Part shown: piece after piece, positions 52,788 to 62,165 of the stretch
Layout of the letters: each line of letters begins with the position of its first letter
Numbering within the stretch: position 1 is the first letter of the stretch
Origin: Pseudocolwellia sp049933045
GTDB taxonomy: Bacteria > Pseudomonadota > Gammaproteobacteria > Enterobacterales > Alteromonadaceae
Reading direction: 5' to 3'
Length of the DNA: 64,000 nucleotides
NCBI RefSeq assembly: GCF_049933045.1
Contig: NZ_CP187926.1
Span: 62,001-126,000 of the forward strand
Made by a program: the position numbers and the translations under genes
Notes under the pieces: generated by a model
What the model saw: the letters and a program-made list of their open reading frames with translations, nothing else
What the model was told of the DNA's origin: nothing
The model's database searches: none

Positions 52788-53951
52788 ATGCGTATACTCT
52801 TATTACTGTTAAGCCTGATGTTAACTAGCTTCTCGGCTTTTACACAGTGGTATGAAACCCAAGGTCAAGCGCATGTTGCTAATGGCGACAATGAAGCTGC
52901 CCGTGTAAAGGCCATGGAAAATGCACTTAAACGAGCTTTATTAGTGGCAGGGGCGTCAGTGTCGAGTGTTCAACAGGTTATCAATGGCGTACTCACACAA
53001 GACCAAATCAGTATTCGTGCATCAGGCACAGTTAATTCATTCGAACTTATTGAAGAAACATATAGTGACGATACGGTCACAGTAAAAATTCGTGCTGATA
53101 TTTTCCCTCAAGACAAACAATGCTTTTCAGCCGATTATCGTAAATCGGTGTTATTAACTCGCAGTAATATTATTTATCGCGAGCAAGCAAGCGTAGGTGA
53201 AATATATAAGTTAGACAGTGAAGTGATGCGAAAGCTTGCCGGAAAAATTAATAGTGAAGGCTACTATTTAGATACTAAGCTTGCCATAAAAAACAAATCG
53301 GGCTTTTCACGTTTAAATAACAGCATGCAATACGAAAAAATTAAAAACCTGACCATGTCATTATCCGATCATACCGACACTCAGTTTATTATGTTTGCAG
53401 AAATACCTGACTTGTCTTTAACCGAACGTACAAATAGCGAGTTAAAGTTTTGGCAAAAGGATCACCTAGATCGTCACTTTAAAATGAACTTGTATATATA
53501 TAATGGTAGTAATGGTGAACTTATACTTGATAAAGAGTATCAAAATAAAGCCCCTTGGACCTTTGATAAAAGAAAAAGCGTAGATATTACCAGTAATAAT
53601 TTTTGGCAAAGTGAATATGGTTTAATGATCAACCATACGCTAGAAACCATGATCAGCGATATTGACGAAAATATGATGTGCGAACCTACACGCGGAAGAA
53701 TTGTTAAAGTTGATGGTGATACGATTCTATTTAACTTAGGCGAAAACCAAGGTGTTAAAGTCGGTGACGAGTTTTCATTGTTACATGCGAATAACTTTAT
53801 AGCTGATTCTGGCAAAACTTATTCAGGCTTTAATATAAGTCCTTATAAAGTCAAAGTCATAAGTACTTCAAGAGAAAGCGCTAAAGCCATAACGTTAGAA
53901 AAAAACTTACTCGGCAATATTCAAATAAACGATATCGCTGTTAGGTATTAA
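52788..53951 (+). CDS. flgT: Flagellar assembly protein FlgT
   Basis: A 387-residue exported protein forming the H-ring around the LP ring in polar, sodium-driven flagella. Signal peptide (ILLLLLSLMLTSFSAFTQ), then a domain with ARVKAMENALKRALLVAGASVSSVQQV, a middle domain and a C-terminal domain with GRIVKVDGDTILFNLGENQGVKVGDEF. Its presence with FlgO and FlgP points to a Vibrio-like motor. GTAGGA precedes its ATG. Confidence 0.9.
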   Translation: MRILLLLLSLMLTSFSAFTQWYETQGQAHVANGDNEAARVKAMENALKRALLVAGASVSSVQQVINGVLTQDQISIRASGTVNSFELIEETYSDDTVTVKIRADIFPQDKQCFSADYRKSVLLTRSNIIYREQASVGEIYKLDSEVMRKLAGKINSEGYYLDTKLAIKNKSGFSRLNNSMQYEKIKNLTMSLSDHTDTQFIMFAEIPDLSLTERTNSELKFWQKDHLDRHFKMNLYIYNGSNGELILDKEYQNKAPWTFDKRKSVDITSNNFWQSEYGLMINHTLETMISDIDENMMCEPTRGRIVKVDGDTILFNLGENQGVKVGDEFSLLHANNFIADSGKTYSGFNISPYKVKVISTSRESAKAITLEKNLLGNIQINDIAVRY

Positions 53952-54308
53952 GTTACTTATGTTATCGCTAGCTATCTTCTCTTGGTGGCTAGCGAAGTCA
54001 TAGCCTAAGCACTTACTCCCTATTAAATATCGCTATGAATGTTGAATCTATTGGCTTCAGCTTTAACAAAACCCATAAATTGACTTGCGTATAATTGAAT
54101 TTTTACATATCTCTGTAAAATTTAACTAACAACTAAATAAACTTACTCATTGGTTAAATCATTGCTTTTGAATACAATAAATTGTCTACACTTCTATTAC
54201 TTTAAATAAAAAATCATCTATTCTAATGATATGCCGATATAGTTAACTGATTGATCAAATCTTTGCTCAAGGTACATTGAGTCTAATAAAAATAGCACAA
54301 GGAATAAC
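53952..54308 (+). other. Intergenic region flgT / RND genes
   Basis: A 357-bp gap. An 8-bp stem TCGCTAGC (53965-53972) / GCTAGCGA (53988-53995) has no T-run, so termination is doubtful. The bases GCCGATAT at 54233-54240 resemble a sigma-28 -10 but lack a -35. Otherwise nothing seen. Confidence 0.4.
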
Positions 54309-55349
54309 ATGAAACTCGTTTCCTCATTGATTTCACTAACTTTTATTTTAACTTCCCATTTTAGTTATGCCGAAACTTTTGTTTTATCCCAAGAGGCAAG
54401 TGAATTACTTCTGCATCCAACTCGAAGTTCACCTGCTCTCGTCATAGCCTTAAATCATAGTGTTATTCCCGCACAAACATCGGGTGTAGTAACCAAGTTA
54501 ATGGTGAATGTGGGCGATCAAGTACTAAAAGGCGAAATACTTGCCACCTTAGATTGTCAAATAAACACGCTAAATCATAATTCAGAATTCGCTCAATACA
54601 ATCAACTCTACTCGGAATTGTTATTTAAAAAACGCGAGTTAGTTAGAGGGCGAAGTCTTTTAAAACAAAAAAATATTGGTGAAGCTGAATTAGACCGACT
54701 AAATAATGCTGTCGAAAATACTCGAGGTTTATTACAAGCTAAAAAAGCAGCGGTAGACAATGCCTTATTAAATGTTGAGCGATGTAATATTAAAGCACCT
54801 TACGATGGTGTAGTAACCAAACGCGTTGCCAACTTGGGTGAAATGATTGATTTTGGCAGGCCACTTGTTGAATTAATAGAAGATAAACGCTTAGAAGTTT
54901 CTGCAAAAATAGCCTCAAGCGATGCCGAAAGTTTTCACCAAGCTAAAATTTATAATGTAGACATTAATGGAGAATTCTACCCTGTAACTTTACGCGCATA
55001 CTTACCTCTTATTGAAGAAAATGCACGTAGTCGTGAAGCCCGTTTTTTGTTTGTTGATAAACAAGCAGTAGCTGGCGATACAGGTCGTTTACGTTGGGAG
55101 AATCCACTGCCATATTTGCCTGCTTATTTATTACAAAAGCGAAAAGGAAAAAGTGGCTATTTTGTTGTTGAAAATAATAAAGCTAAATTTATTACTGTTG
55201 AACAGGCAGAAGAAGGGCGGCCAATAACTTACGAGTTAGCGCCATCTACTCAAATTATTACGGAAGGACGACAAGGGCTAGAAGATGGTGATGCTGTTAA
55301 ATTAGCTAACCCAAGTAATAAAGCTAGAGCTGAAAGTGGTAAATCATAA
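54309..55349 (+). CDS. RND efflux periplasmic adaptor (membrane fusion protein)
   Basis: A 346-residue HlyD/AcrA-like adaptor with a signal peptide (SLISLTFILTSHFSYAE). The biotinyl-lipoyl halves flank a short hairpin: SGVVTKLMVNVGDQVLKGEILATLDC before, and CNIKAPYDGVVTKRVANLGEMI after; a beta-barrel follows. Its stop codon overlaps the start of the RND gene by one base (TAATG), so the two are coupled. The pump has no outer-membrane gene beside it; TolC is a candidate partner. Confidence 0.88.
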   Translation: MKLVSSLISLTFILTSHFSYAETFVLSQEASELLLHPTRSSPALVIALNHSVIPAQTSGVVTKLMVNVGDQVLKGEILATLDCQINTLNHNSEFAQYNQLYSELLFKKRELVRGRSLLKQKNIGEAELDRLNNAVENTRGLLQAKKAAVDNALLNVERCNIKAPYDGVVTKRVANLGEMIDFGRPLVELIEDKRLEVSAKIASSDAESFHQAKIYNVDINGEFYPVTLRAYLPLIEENARSREARFLFVDKQAVAGDTGRLRWENPLPYLPAYLLQKRKGKSGYFVVENNKAKFITVEQAEEGRPITYELAPSTQIITEGRQGLEDGDAVKLANPSNKARAESGKS

Positions 55350-58300
55350 TGTGGTTACGTAATTTAATTCAAAATCATGTACTCACAAATCTAGTTTTTG
55401 TGCTGATCTTGGTAGTAGGCTTTATTGTTTATAACCAGCTACCGAGAGAGCAAGATCCAACCGTTAATTTTAACTGGATGCAAATTACTACTTTTTTACC
55501 TGGTGCATCAGCACGAGATGTAGAGCAAAAAATTACTGATGTTATCGAAGAATCGGTAGAAAAAGTTCAAGATATTAAATTTGTATCAAGTACCAGCAGA
55601 GAAGCTATATCAAGTATTCTCGTTCGTTTTCATGAAATGGATGATAGACAGTTTGATAAACGCGTTGCTGATTTACGTCGCGAAATTAGTAACGTAGAAG
55701 ACCAAATGCCTGAAGAGGCTGAAAGACCAAGAATATTTGAAATAACAACAGCCAATGCTTTCCCCTCGGCTACTGTCGTTGTTTCTGGCTTATCTGATGA
55801 TGAAAACTTAAGACGACAAGCCCGTGCGTTAGAAAAAGATTTAGCACGTATTGCTGGCGTCGATCGCGTTGATGCTACAGGCTTGCGTGAGCCTGAAATA
55901 CAGGTACGTTTCGATTTAGATAAAATTCAACATTTAGGTATTTCACCGGTTATCATCGCTAACTCTATTCGAACATTTTTTACTGATATTTCTGCGGGTA
56001 CTGCGCGTATTGCTCAAGACCAATGGCTAGTGCGAGTTCAAGGCACAACAACAGATCCTGAAGTATTAGCTCAATTACCTATTTTAACCGCTAACGGAAT
56101 GACCACTGAATTGCGTTTAACTGATGTTGCTCAAGTTGTTAGAACACGTGCTAAAGCTGACAGAATTGTGAGTTTTCAAGGTAAACCTGCAGTACTATTT
56201 TCAGTCATGAAACAAGAAAGTAGTAACACGTTAGAGTTAGTTGAGCGTATTGAAAAGTTTTTGGCAGAAAAAAACAAAGTCAGTGATGCACTCGGTGTTG
56301 AATTTGTTTTAGTTGATGACCAAACTCAGATCACCAAAAATGCCCTTAACATTATGCAAACTAATGCTATTTACGGCTTACTGTTTGTATTAATCGTGAC
56401 TTGGTTCTTTTTAGGCGCTCGAGTCAGTGCTCTAGTTACCATAGGAATTCCTTTTACATTAGCGGGAACATTTATTGTTCTTAAGCTTTTAGATCAAACC
56501 CTTAATACCTCTGTATTGTTAGCCATTGTTATTGCCTTAGGTATGTTAGTTGATGATGCCGTTGTGGTGGTTGAATCTATTTATTATCGATTACGTCAAG
56601 GTAAAAGAGGTATAGATGCGGCTTGGGGTGGGTTACAAAGCGTAATTAAACCTGTAACCGCTTCAGTGCTTACAACTATGGCTGCGTTTTTACCCCTTAT
56701 GTTGCTTCCCGGTTTTATTGGGCAATTTATGATGGTGATACCATTAGTTGTTACTGTCGCTTTAGCTTTTAGTTTAGTCGAAGCTTATTGGATGCTACCA
56801 GGGCATATTCTTGCTGCAAAAGTTAACTTCGATAAACCCAGTAAAATTGATGAGTTCCGCCAAAAAAAAATCCGAAAACTTAAAGTTAAGTACGGCTTTG
56901 GTTTGATCAAAGTTATGCGTAATCCTAAGAAAACCTTAGCGGGTATGTTATTAATGTTGGCTTTCGCGGGAGTATCATTACTTTCTGGTTTAGTTAAAAC
57001 AGACTTCTTTGCTGCAGATACTGTACGTTTGTTTTATATCAATGTGGAAATGCCAGCGACAAGTTCATTGCAAGCCACCATGAAGAAAACTCAAGAGATA
57101 GAAGTCATCGCTCGTCAAGGTTTAGAAGATGATGAAGTTCGCTCGGTAGTAAGCTATGCAGGACAAACCTTTACTGACGAAGCGCCTGTGTTTGGTGATC
57201 ATTTAGGTCAAACTCTAGTGTCTCTGAATCCTCAAAAAGGTGATATGAGAACGGTTGAAGAACTTATTGAACATACCCGCACGGCTTTATCTGAAGTGGT
57301 AGGTCCTACTAATATTTCATTTTTGAAACTAGCTGGTGGGCCTCCAACGAGTAGAGCCATTAGCGTAAAAGTTAGAGGTGATAACTACCAAGAATTACGT
57401 TTAGCAACCGATGCCATAACAGGATTCTTAAAGAAAGATTCACGCTATACCGACTTAAGTGATGACGATGATAAAGGTCGCTTCGGCTTACAACTTACCT
57501 TAAATAACGATGCGATTAACCGTTTAGGCGTATCGCCAACCGACGTACAACGTTCAGTAAAAATGTTGGTTGATGGTGAAATTGTTAGTTATGTGCAAAA
57601 CGAAGGCGATCGAATTGCATTACGTGTTAAATCAACGGCTGCAGCGTTAAACGAATTTGACAATATAGATGCGTTATTGCAACTTACCGTGCCTACAAGT
57701 TCAGGTACAAACATTGAATTAAGAGACTTAGTTCATGTTGAAACCATGCAAGTTAAAAGCAACTTAAAGCATTACAACTTTAAACGCACTATCACCATAG
57801 AATCAGATATTGATAAAGAGCTTATCGATACCGTTGAAGCTAACGAATTGATTGTTGATTTTTGGGCGGGTGTTGCAGAAGAATACCCTAATGTTTCATT
57901 AGACTTTACTGGCGAGCTTGATGACATTCAAGAAAGCTTAGATGCACTGGGCTTATTATTTCTTTTTGGTATTGGCTTAATGTATTTAATCTTAAGTACA
58001 CAGTTCCAAAGTTACTTTCAGCCTTTAATGATTTTATTAACGGTTCCGCTGGCACTTGTGGGCGTTATTTTAGGATTGTTAGTATCAAGAGATCCTTTAA
58101 GTTTGTTTACCATGTACGGCGTTGTTGCACTAGCAGGTATAGCAGTTAACTCATCTATTGTTTTAATTTCTACAGCGAATGAAAATATCATCAAAGGCAT
58201 GACATTAACTCACTCAACCTTTTATGCAGCTAGACGACGCATGTTACCTATTTTAATTACAACGTTAACTACCGTGGCTGGTTTATTCTCTTTAGCTGCG

Positions 58301-58468
58301 GGCTTAGGTGGGCACTCACTAATGTGGTCACCTGTTGCTACTTCTATAGTTTGGGGATTATTGTTTTCTTCAACATTAACCATGTTTGCTATACCGGCTT
58401 TATATCAGCTAGTCATGCGAGGTTCATATAATAAATCTCAAATGGCTAAAGGACATGAAGTGTCATAA
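55349..58468 (+). CDS. RND family efflux permease (HAE1-like)
   Basis: A 1039-residue, 12-TM inner-membrane proton-driven pump with two large periplasmic loops. N-terminal TM1 and LPREQDPTVNFNWMQI; the proton-relay aspartates in TM4 are present as VDDAVVVVES. The pattern LNTSVLLAIVIALGMLVDDA and the TM11 region are typical of the heavier RND branch related to MexF/AcrB-like and CzcA-unlike pumps. Substrate cannot be predicted. It sits between flgT and flgF, an unusual place for an efflux pump. Confidence 0.9.
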   Translation: MWLRNLIQNHVLTNLVFVLILVVGFIVYNQLPREQDPTVNFNWMQITTFLPGASARDVEQKITDVIEESVEKVQDIKFVSSTSREAISSILVRFHEMDDRQFDKRVADLRREISNVEDQMPEEAERPRIFEITTANAFPSATVVVSGLSDDENLRRQARALEKDLARIAGVDRVDATGLREPEIQVRFDLDKIQHLGISPVIIANSIRTFFTDISAGTARIAQDQWLVRVQGTTTDPEVLAQLPILTANGMTTELRLTDVAQVVRTRAKADRIVSFQGKPAVLFSVMKQESSNTLELVERIEKFLAEKNKVSDALGVEFVLVDDQTQITKNALNIMQTNAIYGLLFVLIVTWFFLGARVSALVTIGIPFTLAGTFIVLKLLDQTLNTSVLLAIVIALGMLVDDAVVVVESIYYRLRQGKRGIDAAWGGLQSVIKPVTASVLTTMAAFLPLMLLPGFIGQFMMVIPLVVTVALAFSLVEAYWMLPGHILAAKVNFDKPSKIDEFRQKKIRKLKVKYGFGLIKVMRNPKKTLAGMLLMLAFAGVSLLSGLVKTDFFAADTVRLFYINVEMPATSSLQATMKKTQEIEVIARQGLEDDEVRSVVSYAGQTFTDEAPVFGDHLGQTLVSLNPQKGDMRTVEELIEHTRTALSEVVGPTNISFLKLAGGPPTSRAISVKVRGDNYQELRLATDAITGFLKKDSRYTDLSDDDDKGRFGLQLTLNNDAINRLGVSPTDVQRSVKMLVDGEIVSYVQNEGDRIALRVKSTAAALNEFDNIDALLQLTVPTSSGTNIELRDLVHVETMQVKSNLKHYNFKRTITIESDIDKELIDTVEANELIVDFWAGVAEEYPNVSLDFTGELDDIQESLDALGLLFLFGIGLMYLILSTQFQSYFQPLMILLTVPLALVGVILGLLVSRDPLSLFTMYGVVALAGIAVNSSIVLISTANENIIKGMTLTHSTFYAARRRMLPILITTLTTVAGLFSLAAGLGGHSLMWSPVATSIVWGLLFSSTLTMFAIPALYQLVMRGSYNKSQMAKGHEVS

Positions 58469-58647
58469 TTAAATAAAATCTCTCCTGAAGTGGAAAACGT
58501 TATATTTTAACCTCTTTTTCACTTCAGATGAGTGTTTAATCCTCTCATTTATTATATAAAAATCATCTATTAGTAACCTCATCTTAGTAAAACACCTTCC
58601 ATCCTTGTTCTTTTATTCATCACTTTTTATCCAGTGCCTGTTTTTTA

Positions 58648-58663
58648 TGGCACTCTAATTGCA
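58648..58663 (+). promoter_or_regulatory. Sigma-54 promoter of flgFGHIJK
   Basis: TGGCACTCTAATTGCA: GG at -24 and GC at -12, exactly 10 bp apart, with TGGCAC and TTGCA both matching consensus. It lies 36 bp before the flgF start. It gives the flgF unit independent RpoN control. Confidence 0.9.
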
Positions 58664-58698
58664 TTTCTAATATCAGATTTAATTGATAGAGATTCGTT

Positions 58699-59442
58699 AT
58701 GGATAAAATGCTTTATATCGCCATGAGTGGGGCGAAACAAAATATGAACGCTCTGGCTGTGAATGCAAACAACCTGGCGAATGCTAAAACCACAGGCTTT
58801 AAGGCCGATCTAGCGCAAGCAAGATCAATGCAAGCTTTCGGTGAAGGTATGCCTTCTCGTGTTTTTTCTATGACTGAAATAGCCAGCCAAAACTTTGACA
58901 GTGGGGCTTTACAATCAACAGGTCGAGATTTAGATATTGCTGTTGAAGGTTCAGGTTGGATAGCGGTTCAAACAAAAGATGGTTCAGAAGCTTACACACG
59001 CGGCGGTCATTTACGTTTAACTGAAACAGGTGCATTAGAAACCTCAGACGGGGAGTTAGTGATCGGCGATTCAGGTCCTATTTTTCTTCCTTTACCTGTA
59101 ACAAATATTCAAATAAGCCGTGATGGAACCATCATGGTTCAGCCTGAAGGCGCACCTGTTACAACACAAGAAGAGGTGGCACGTATTAAGTTAGTTAATC
59201 CTAACAACCGTGCGATTGAAAAAGGTACCGATGGTTTGTTCAGAAGAACAGATGGTCAGATTGAAGCAGCTGATGTAAACGTAAATGTTATGAGCGGCAT
59301 GCTTGAATCAAGCAACGTAAACCCTATTGGGGAAATGACAGAGATGATCGCATTACAAAGACAATTTGAAATGCAATTGAAACTAATGAAAACCGCTGAA
59401 GAAGTAGATTCTAGTGCATCTTCTTTATTACGCGCTTTCTAA
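58699..59442 (+). CDS. flgF: Flagellar basal-body rod protein FlgF
   Basis: A 247-residue proximal rod protein. N-terminus MLYIAMSGAKQNMNALAVN, then NLANAKTTGFKADLAQ; C-terminus SNVNPIGEMTEMIALQRQFEMQLK. It is first in flgFGHIJK and is separated from flgE, its usual upstream neighbour. The ribosome site is weak. Confidence 0.95.
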   Translation: MDKMLYIAMSGAKQNMNALAVNANNLANAKTTGFKADLAQARSMQAFGEGMPSRVFSMTEIASQNFDSGALQSTGRDLDIAVEGSGWIAVQTKDGSEAYTRGGHLRLTETGALETSDGELVIGDSGPIFLPLPVTNIQISRDGTIMVQPEGAPVTTQEEVARIKLVNPNNRAIEKGTDGLFRRTDGQIEAADVNVNVMSGMLESSNVNPIGEMTEMIALQRQFEMQLKLMKTAEEVDSSASSLLRAF

Positions 59443-59461
59443 ATGAATTTTGAGGTGATTT

Positions 59462-60250
59462 ATGAATCCAGCATTATGGATCAGTAAAACTGGCTTAGAC
59501 GCACAAACCAAAGAAATTGCGGTTATATCTAACAACTTAGCTAACGCAAGTACTGTTGGTTTTAAAAAGAGCCGAGCGGTTTTTGAAGACTTGTTGTATC
59601 AAACAATCAATCAGCCAGGTGGTAAATCAGCGCAAGATACTGAATTACCTTCAGGCTTAATGTTAGGTGCGGGTACTAAAGTCGTTGCTACACAAAAAAT
59701 ACATACCCAAGGCGATATGTTAAACACCGATAACGCATTAGATCTAATGATCCAAGGCGAAGGTTTTTTCGAAATATTAATGCCAGATGGTAGCTCAGGC
59801 TATACCCGTAACGGGCAATTTACCATGGATGATGAAGGTAACATCGTAACGCCAGGCGCAGGTTATTTAATGCAGCCACAAATTACGATCCCTGATGATT
59901 CATTATCTATTACCGTTTCACAAGATGGTGAAGTATCAGTAACCCTTCAAGGTGAACCTGAACCAACCGTTGTAGGACAAATTAATACCGTTAACTTTAT
60001 TAACCCAACAGGGTTAGAGCCTATCGGACAAAACTTGTTTGTTGAAACCGCAGTAAGTGGTGACCCTCAACAAGGTGTTCCAGGTTTAGAAGGTTTCGGC
60101 ATGATAGTACAAGGTGCGTTAGAAACGTCGAACGTTAATACCACCGAAGAGCTTGTTAACTTAATTGAAAGCCAACGTGTATATGAAATGAACTCAAAAG
60201 TTATTTCAGCCGTTGATGAAATGCTTAGTTATATCAATCAACAATTATAA
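59462..60250 (+). CDS. flgG: Flagellar distal rod protein FlgG
   Basis: A 262-residue distal rod protein. MNPALWISKTGLDAQTKEIAVISNNLANASTVGFKK at the start, YTRNGQFTMDDEGNIV in the middle, and SNVNTTEELVNLIESQRVYEMNSK at the end. GAGGTGA precedes the ATG. Follows flgF by 19 bp. Confidence 0.96.
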   Translation: MNPALWISKTGLDAQTKEIAVISNNLANASTVGFKKSRAVFEDLLYQTINQPGGKSAQDTELPSGLMLGAGTKVVATQKIHTQGDMLNTDNALDLMIQGEGFFEILMPDGSSGYTRNGQFTMDDEGNIVTPGAGYLMQPQITIPDDSLSITVSQDGEVSVTLQGEPEPTVVGQINTVNFINPTGLEPIGQNLFVETAVSGDPQQGVPGLEGFGMIVQGALETSNVNTTEELVNLIESQRVYEMNSKVISAVDEMLSYINQQL

Positions 60251-60319
60251 GTTTTTCATATTTTACAGAGCACACATTTACCGTGCTCACATTTATTTAA
60301 AGTAAGAGAGGAGAGGGCC

Positions 60320-61003
60320 ATGAAATATTTAATGTTAATGAGTGTTTTACTTATTCAACTATCGGGTTGTGCAAGTATAGAACAGGCAAAAATATTACCG
60401 AATGATCCTGATTTCGCTCCAATCTTACCTGAAATGGAAGAAGAGCCGGTTATTCCTACAGGGTCTTTATTTAAAGAAAACTACGTAAACAATATTTACT
60501 CAGACTCTAAAGCTCATCGTGTTGGCGACATTATTTCTGTTTTACTAAGTGAAAATACACAAGCACAAAAAAATGCTAAAACAGAATTGAGTAAAGATAA
60601 TTCTTCATCTCTTGGTTCTGTTCTCGGGTTAGGCGGAGCACCAATAACATTGGGTGGTGATTCGTTAGAGTTTAGCTACAACCAAAATTCTGATTTTTCT
60701 GGTGACTCTAAATCAGATCAAAGTAACAGTTTAACAGGGAACATCTCAGTTCATGTTCTACGTGTGTTACCTAACGGCAACTTAATGATCCGTGGTGAAA
60801 AATGGATGTCGTTAAACAATGGCGACGAATACATCCGCTTAACAGGCATTATTCGCGCACAAGATATCAGCTCAAGCAATACAATAACCTCAAGTAAAGT
60901 CGCCAATGCACGTATTCAATATGCGGGTACAGGTGCTTTTGCAGACGCACAAGAACAAGGTTGGTTGTCTAAATTTTTCGGTAGCTCATGGTGGCCTTTA
61001 TAA
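60320..61003 (+). CDS. flgH: Flagellar L-ring protein FlgH
   Basis: A 227-residue outer-membrane lipoprotein (lipobox LSGC) that forms the L-ring. Signature segments: SLFKENYVNNIYSDSKAHRVGDIISVLL, NLMIRGEKWMSLNNGDEYIRLTGIIR, and the C-terminal WLSKFFGSSWWPL. A strong GAGAGGAGAG ribosome site precedes the ATG; a small hairpin (60268-60288) lies between flgG and it. Confidence 0.96.
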   Translation: MKYLMLMSVLLIQLSGCASIEQAKILPNDPDFAPILPEMEEEPVIPTGSLFKENYVNNIYSDSKAHRVGDIISVLLSENTQAQKNAKTELSKDNSSSLGSVLGLGGAPITLGGDSLEFSYNQNSDFSGDSKSDQSNSLTGNISVHVLRVLPNGNLMIRGEKWMSLNNGDEYIRLTGIIRAQDISSSNTITSSKVANARIQYAGTGAFADAQEQGWLSKFFGSSWWPL

Positions 61004-61043
61004 AGCCTAGCTTTATAAAATCATCCATAAATAAGGTAATACT

Positions 61044-62147
61044 ATGAAGCAGTTAATCAAACAATTATGTAAGTTCAGTGTTGTTTTCGTGTGTTTATTT
61101 ACTCACTCAGTAAATGCACAACGTATTAAAGATTTAGCCGACGTTGCTGGCGTAAGATCTAATCAACTTTTAGGTTACGGTTTAGTGGTTGGTTTACCTG
61201 GTACAGGTGAGCAAAGCCCATTCACAGAACAAAGTTTTAAAACCATGCTAAGTAATTTTGGTATTACTATGCCAGCTAACTTAAAGCCTAAAATTAAAAA
61301 CGTTGCGGCTGTTGCCGTACATGCAGAACTTGAAGCCTTTGCAAAATCGGGTCAAAAAATAGATGTAACCGTATCTTCTATGGGTTCAGCTCAAAGTTTA
61401 CGTGGCGGTACATTATTACAAACCGTATTAATGGGTGTTGACGGCAATGCTTATGCCGTAGCTCAAGGTAGCTTAATCGTAAGTGGTTTAGGTGCTGGCG
61501 GGTTAGATGGTTCTAAAATACTAGTAAATACACCAACGGTTGGTCGTATTTCTAATGGCGCTATGGTTGAGCGTGAAGTGATTTCACCGTTTGGTAGTGG
61601 CGATCACATCACCTTTAATTTACACAGATCAGATTTTACTACAGCGAAAAGATTATCAGATACCATTAACGATCTTATTGCAGGTTCAGCACGTGCTATT
61701 GATGCTACTTCAGTTCAAGTAAGTGCTCCACGCGACTTAGCTGACAGAGTAAGCTTTTTATCAACTCTAGAAAACTTAGAGTTTGAACCAGATAGATCAT
61801 CAGCAAAAATTATAGTTAACTCAAGAACAGGCACTATTGTTATCGGGTCTGACGTGCGTTTATTACCTGCTGCCATCACACATGGCGGAATTACAGTGAC
61901 CATTAATGAAGTGCAAGAGGTTTCACAACCTGATGCTTTTGCAGAAGGCGAAACGGCTATTACTACGCGCTCATCTGTCAATGTGAACGAAAGCGATAAT
62001 CGTATGTTCGTATTTGATCCAGGCGTTACACTAAATACCTTAGTACGAGCGATTAATGAAGTAGGCGCTGGTCCAGGTGATGTAATGGCAATTCTTGAAG
62101 CATTAGATCAAGCTGGTGCCTTACGTGGGGAGTTGGTTGTTATTTAA
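61044..62147 (+). CDS. flgI: Flagellar P-ring protein FlgI
   Basis: A 367-residue periplasmic P-ring subunit with a signal peptide ending VNAQ. The mature start RIKDLADVAGVRSNQLLGYG is the family hallmark, with LVVGLPGTGE and the C-terminal LDQAGALRGELVVI. It needs FlgA for assembly. AAGGT precedes its ATG. Follows flgH by 40 bp. Confidence 0.96.
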   Translation: MKQLIKQLCKFSVVFVCLFTHSVNAQRIKDLADVAGVRSNQLLGYGLVVGLPGTGEQSPFTEQSFKTMLSNFGITMPANLKPKIKNVAAVAVHAELEAFAKSGQKIDVTVSSMGSAQSLRGGTLLQTVLMGVDGNAYAVAQGSLIVSGLGAGGLDGSKILVNTPTVGRISNGAMVEREVISPFGSGDHITFNLHRSDFTTAKRLSDTINDLIAGSARAIDATSVQVSAPRDLADRVSFLSTLENLEFEPDRSSAKIIVNSRTGTIVIGSDVRLLPAAITHGGITVTINEVQEVSQPDAFAEGETAITTRSSVNVNESDNRMFVFDPGVTLNTLVRAINEVGAGPGDVMAILEALDQAGALRGELVVI

Positions 62148-62165
62148 TTAACAGCCAATAACACT

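Noticed and set aside
54233..54240. GCCGATAT resembling a sigma-28 -10 upstream of the RND adaptor
   Set aside because: No TAAA at the required 15-bp distance, unlike the clean flgM promoter.
58485..58527. CTGAAGTG/CACTTCAG inverted repeat after the RND gene as a terminator
   Set aside because: Long loop (27 nt) and no T-run after it.
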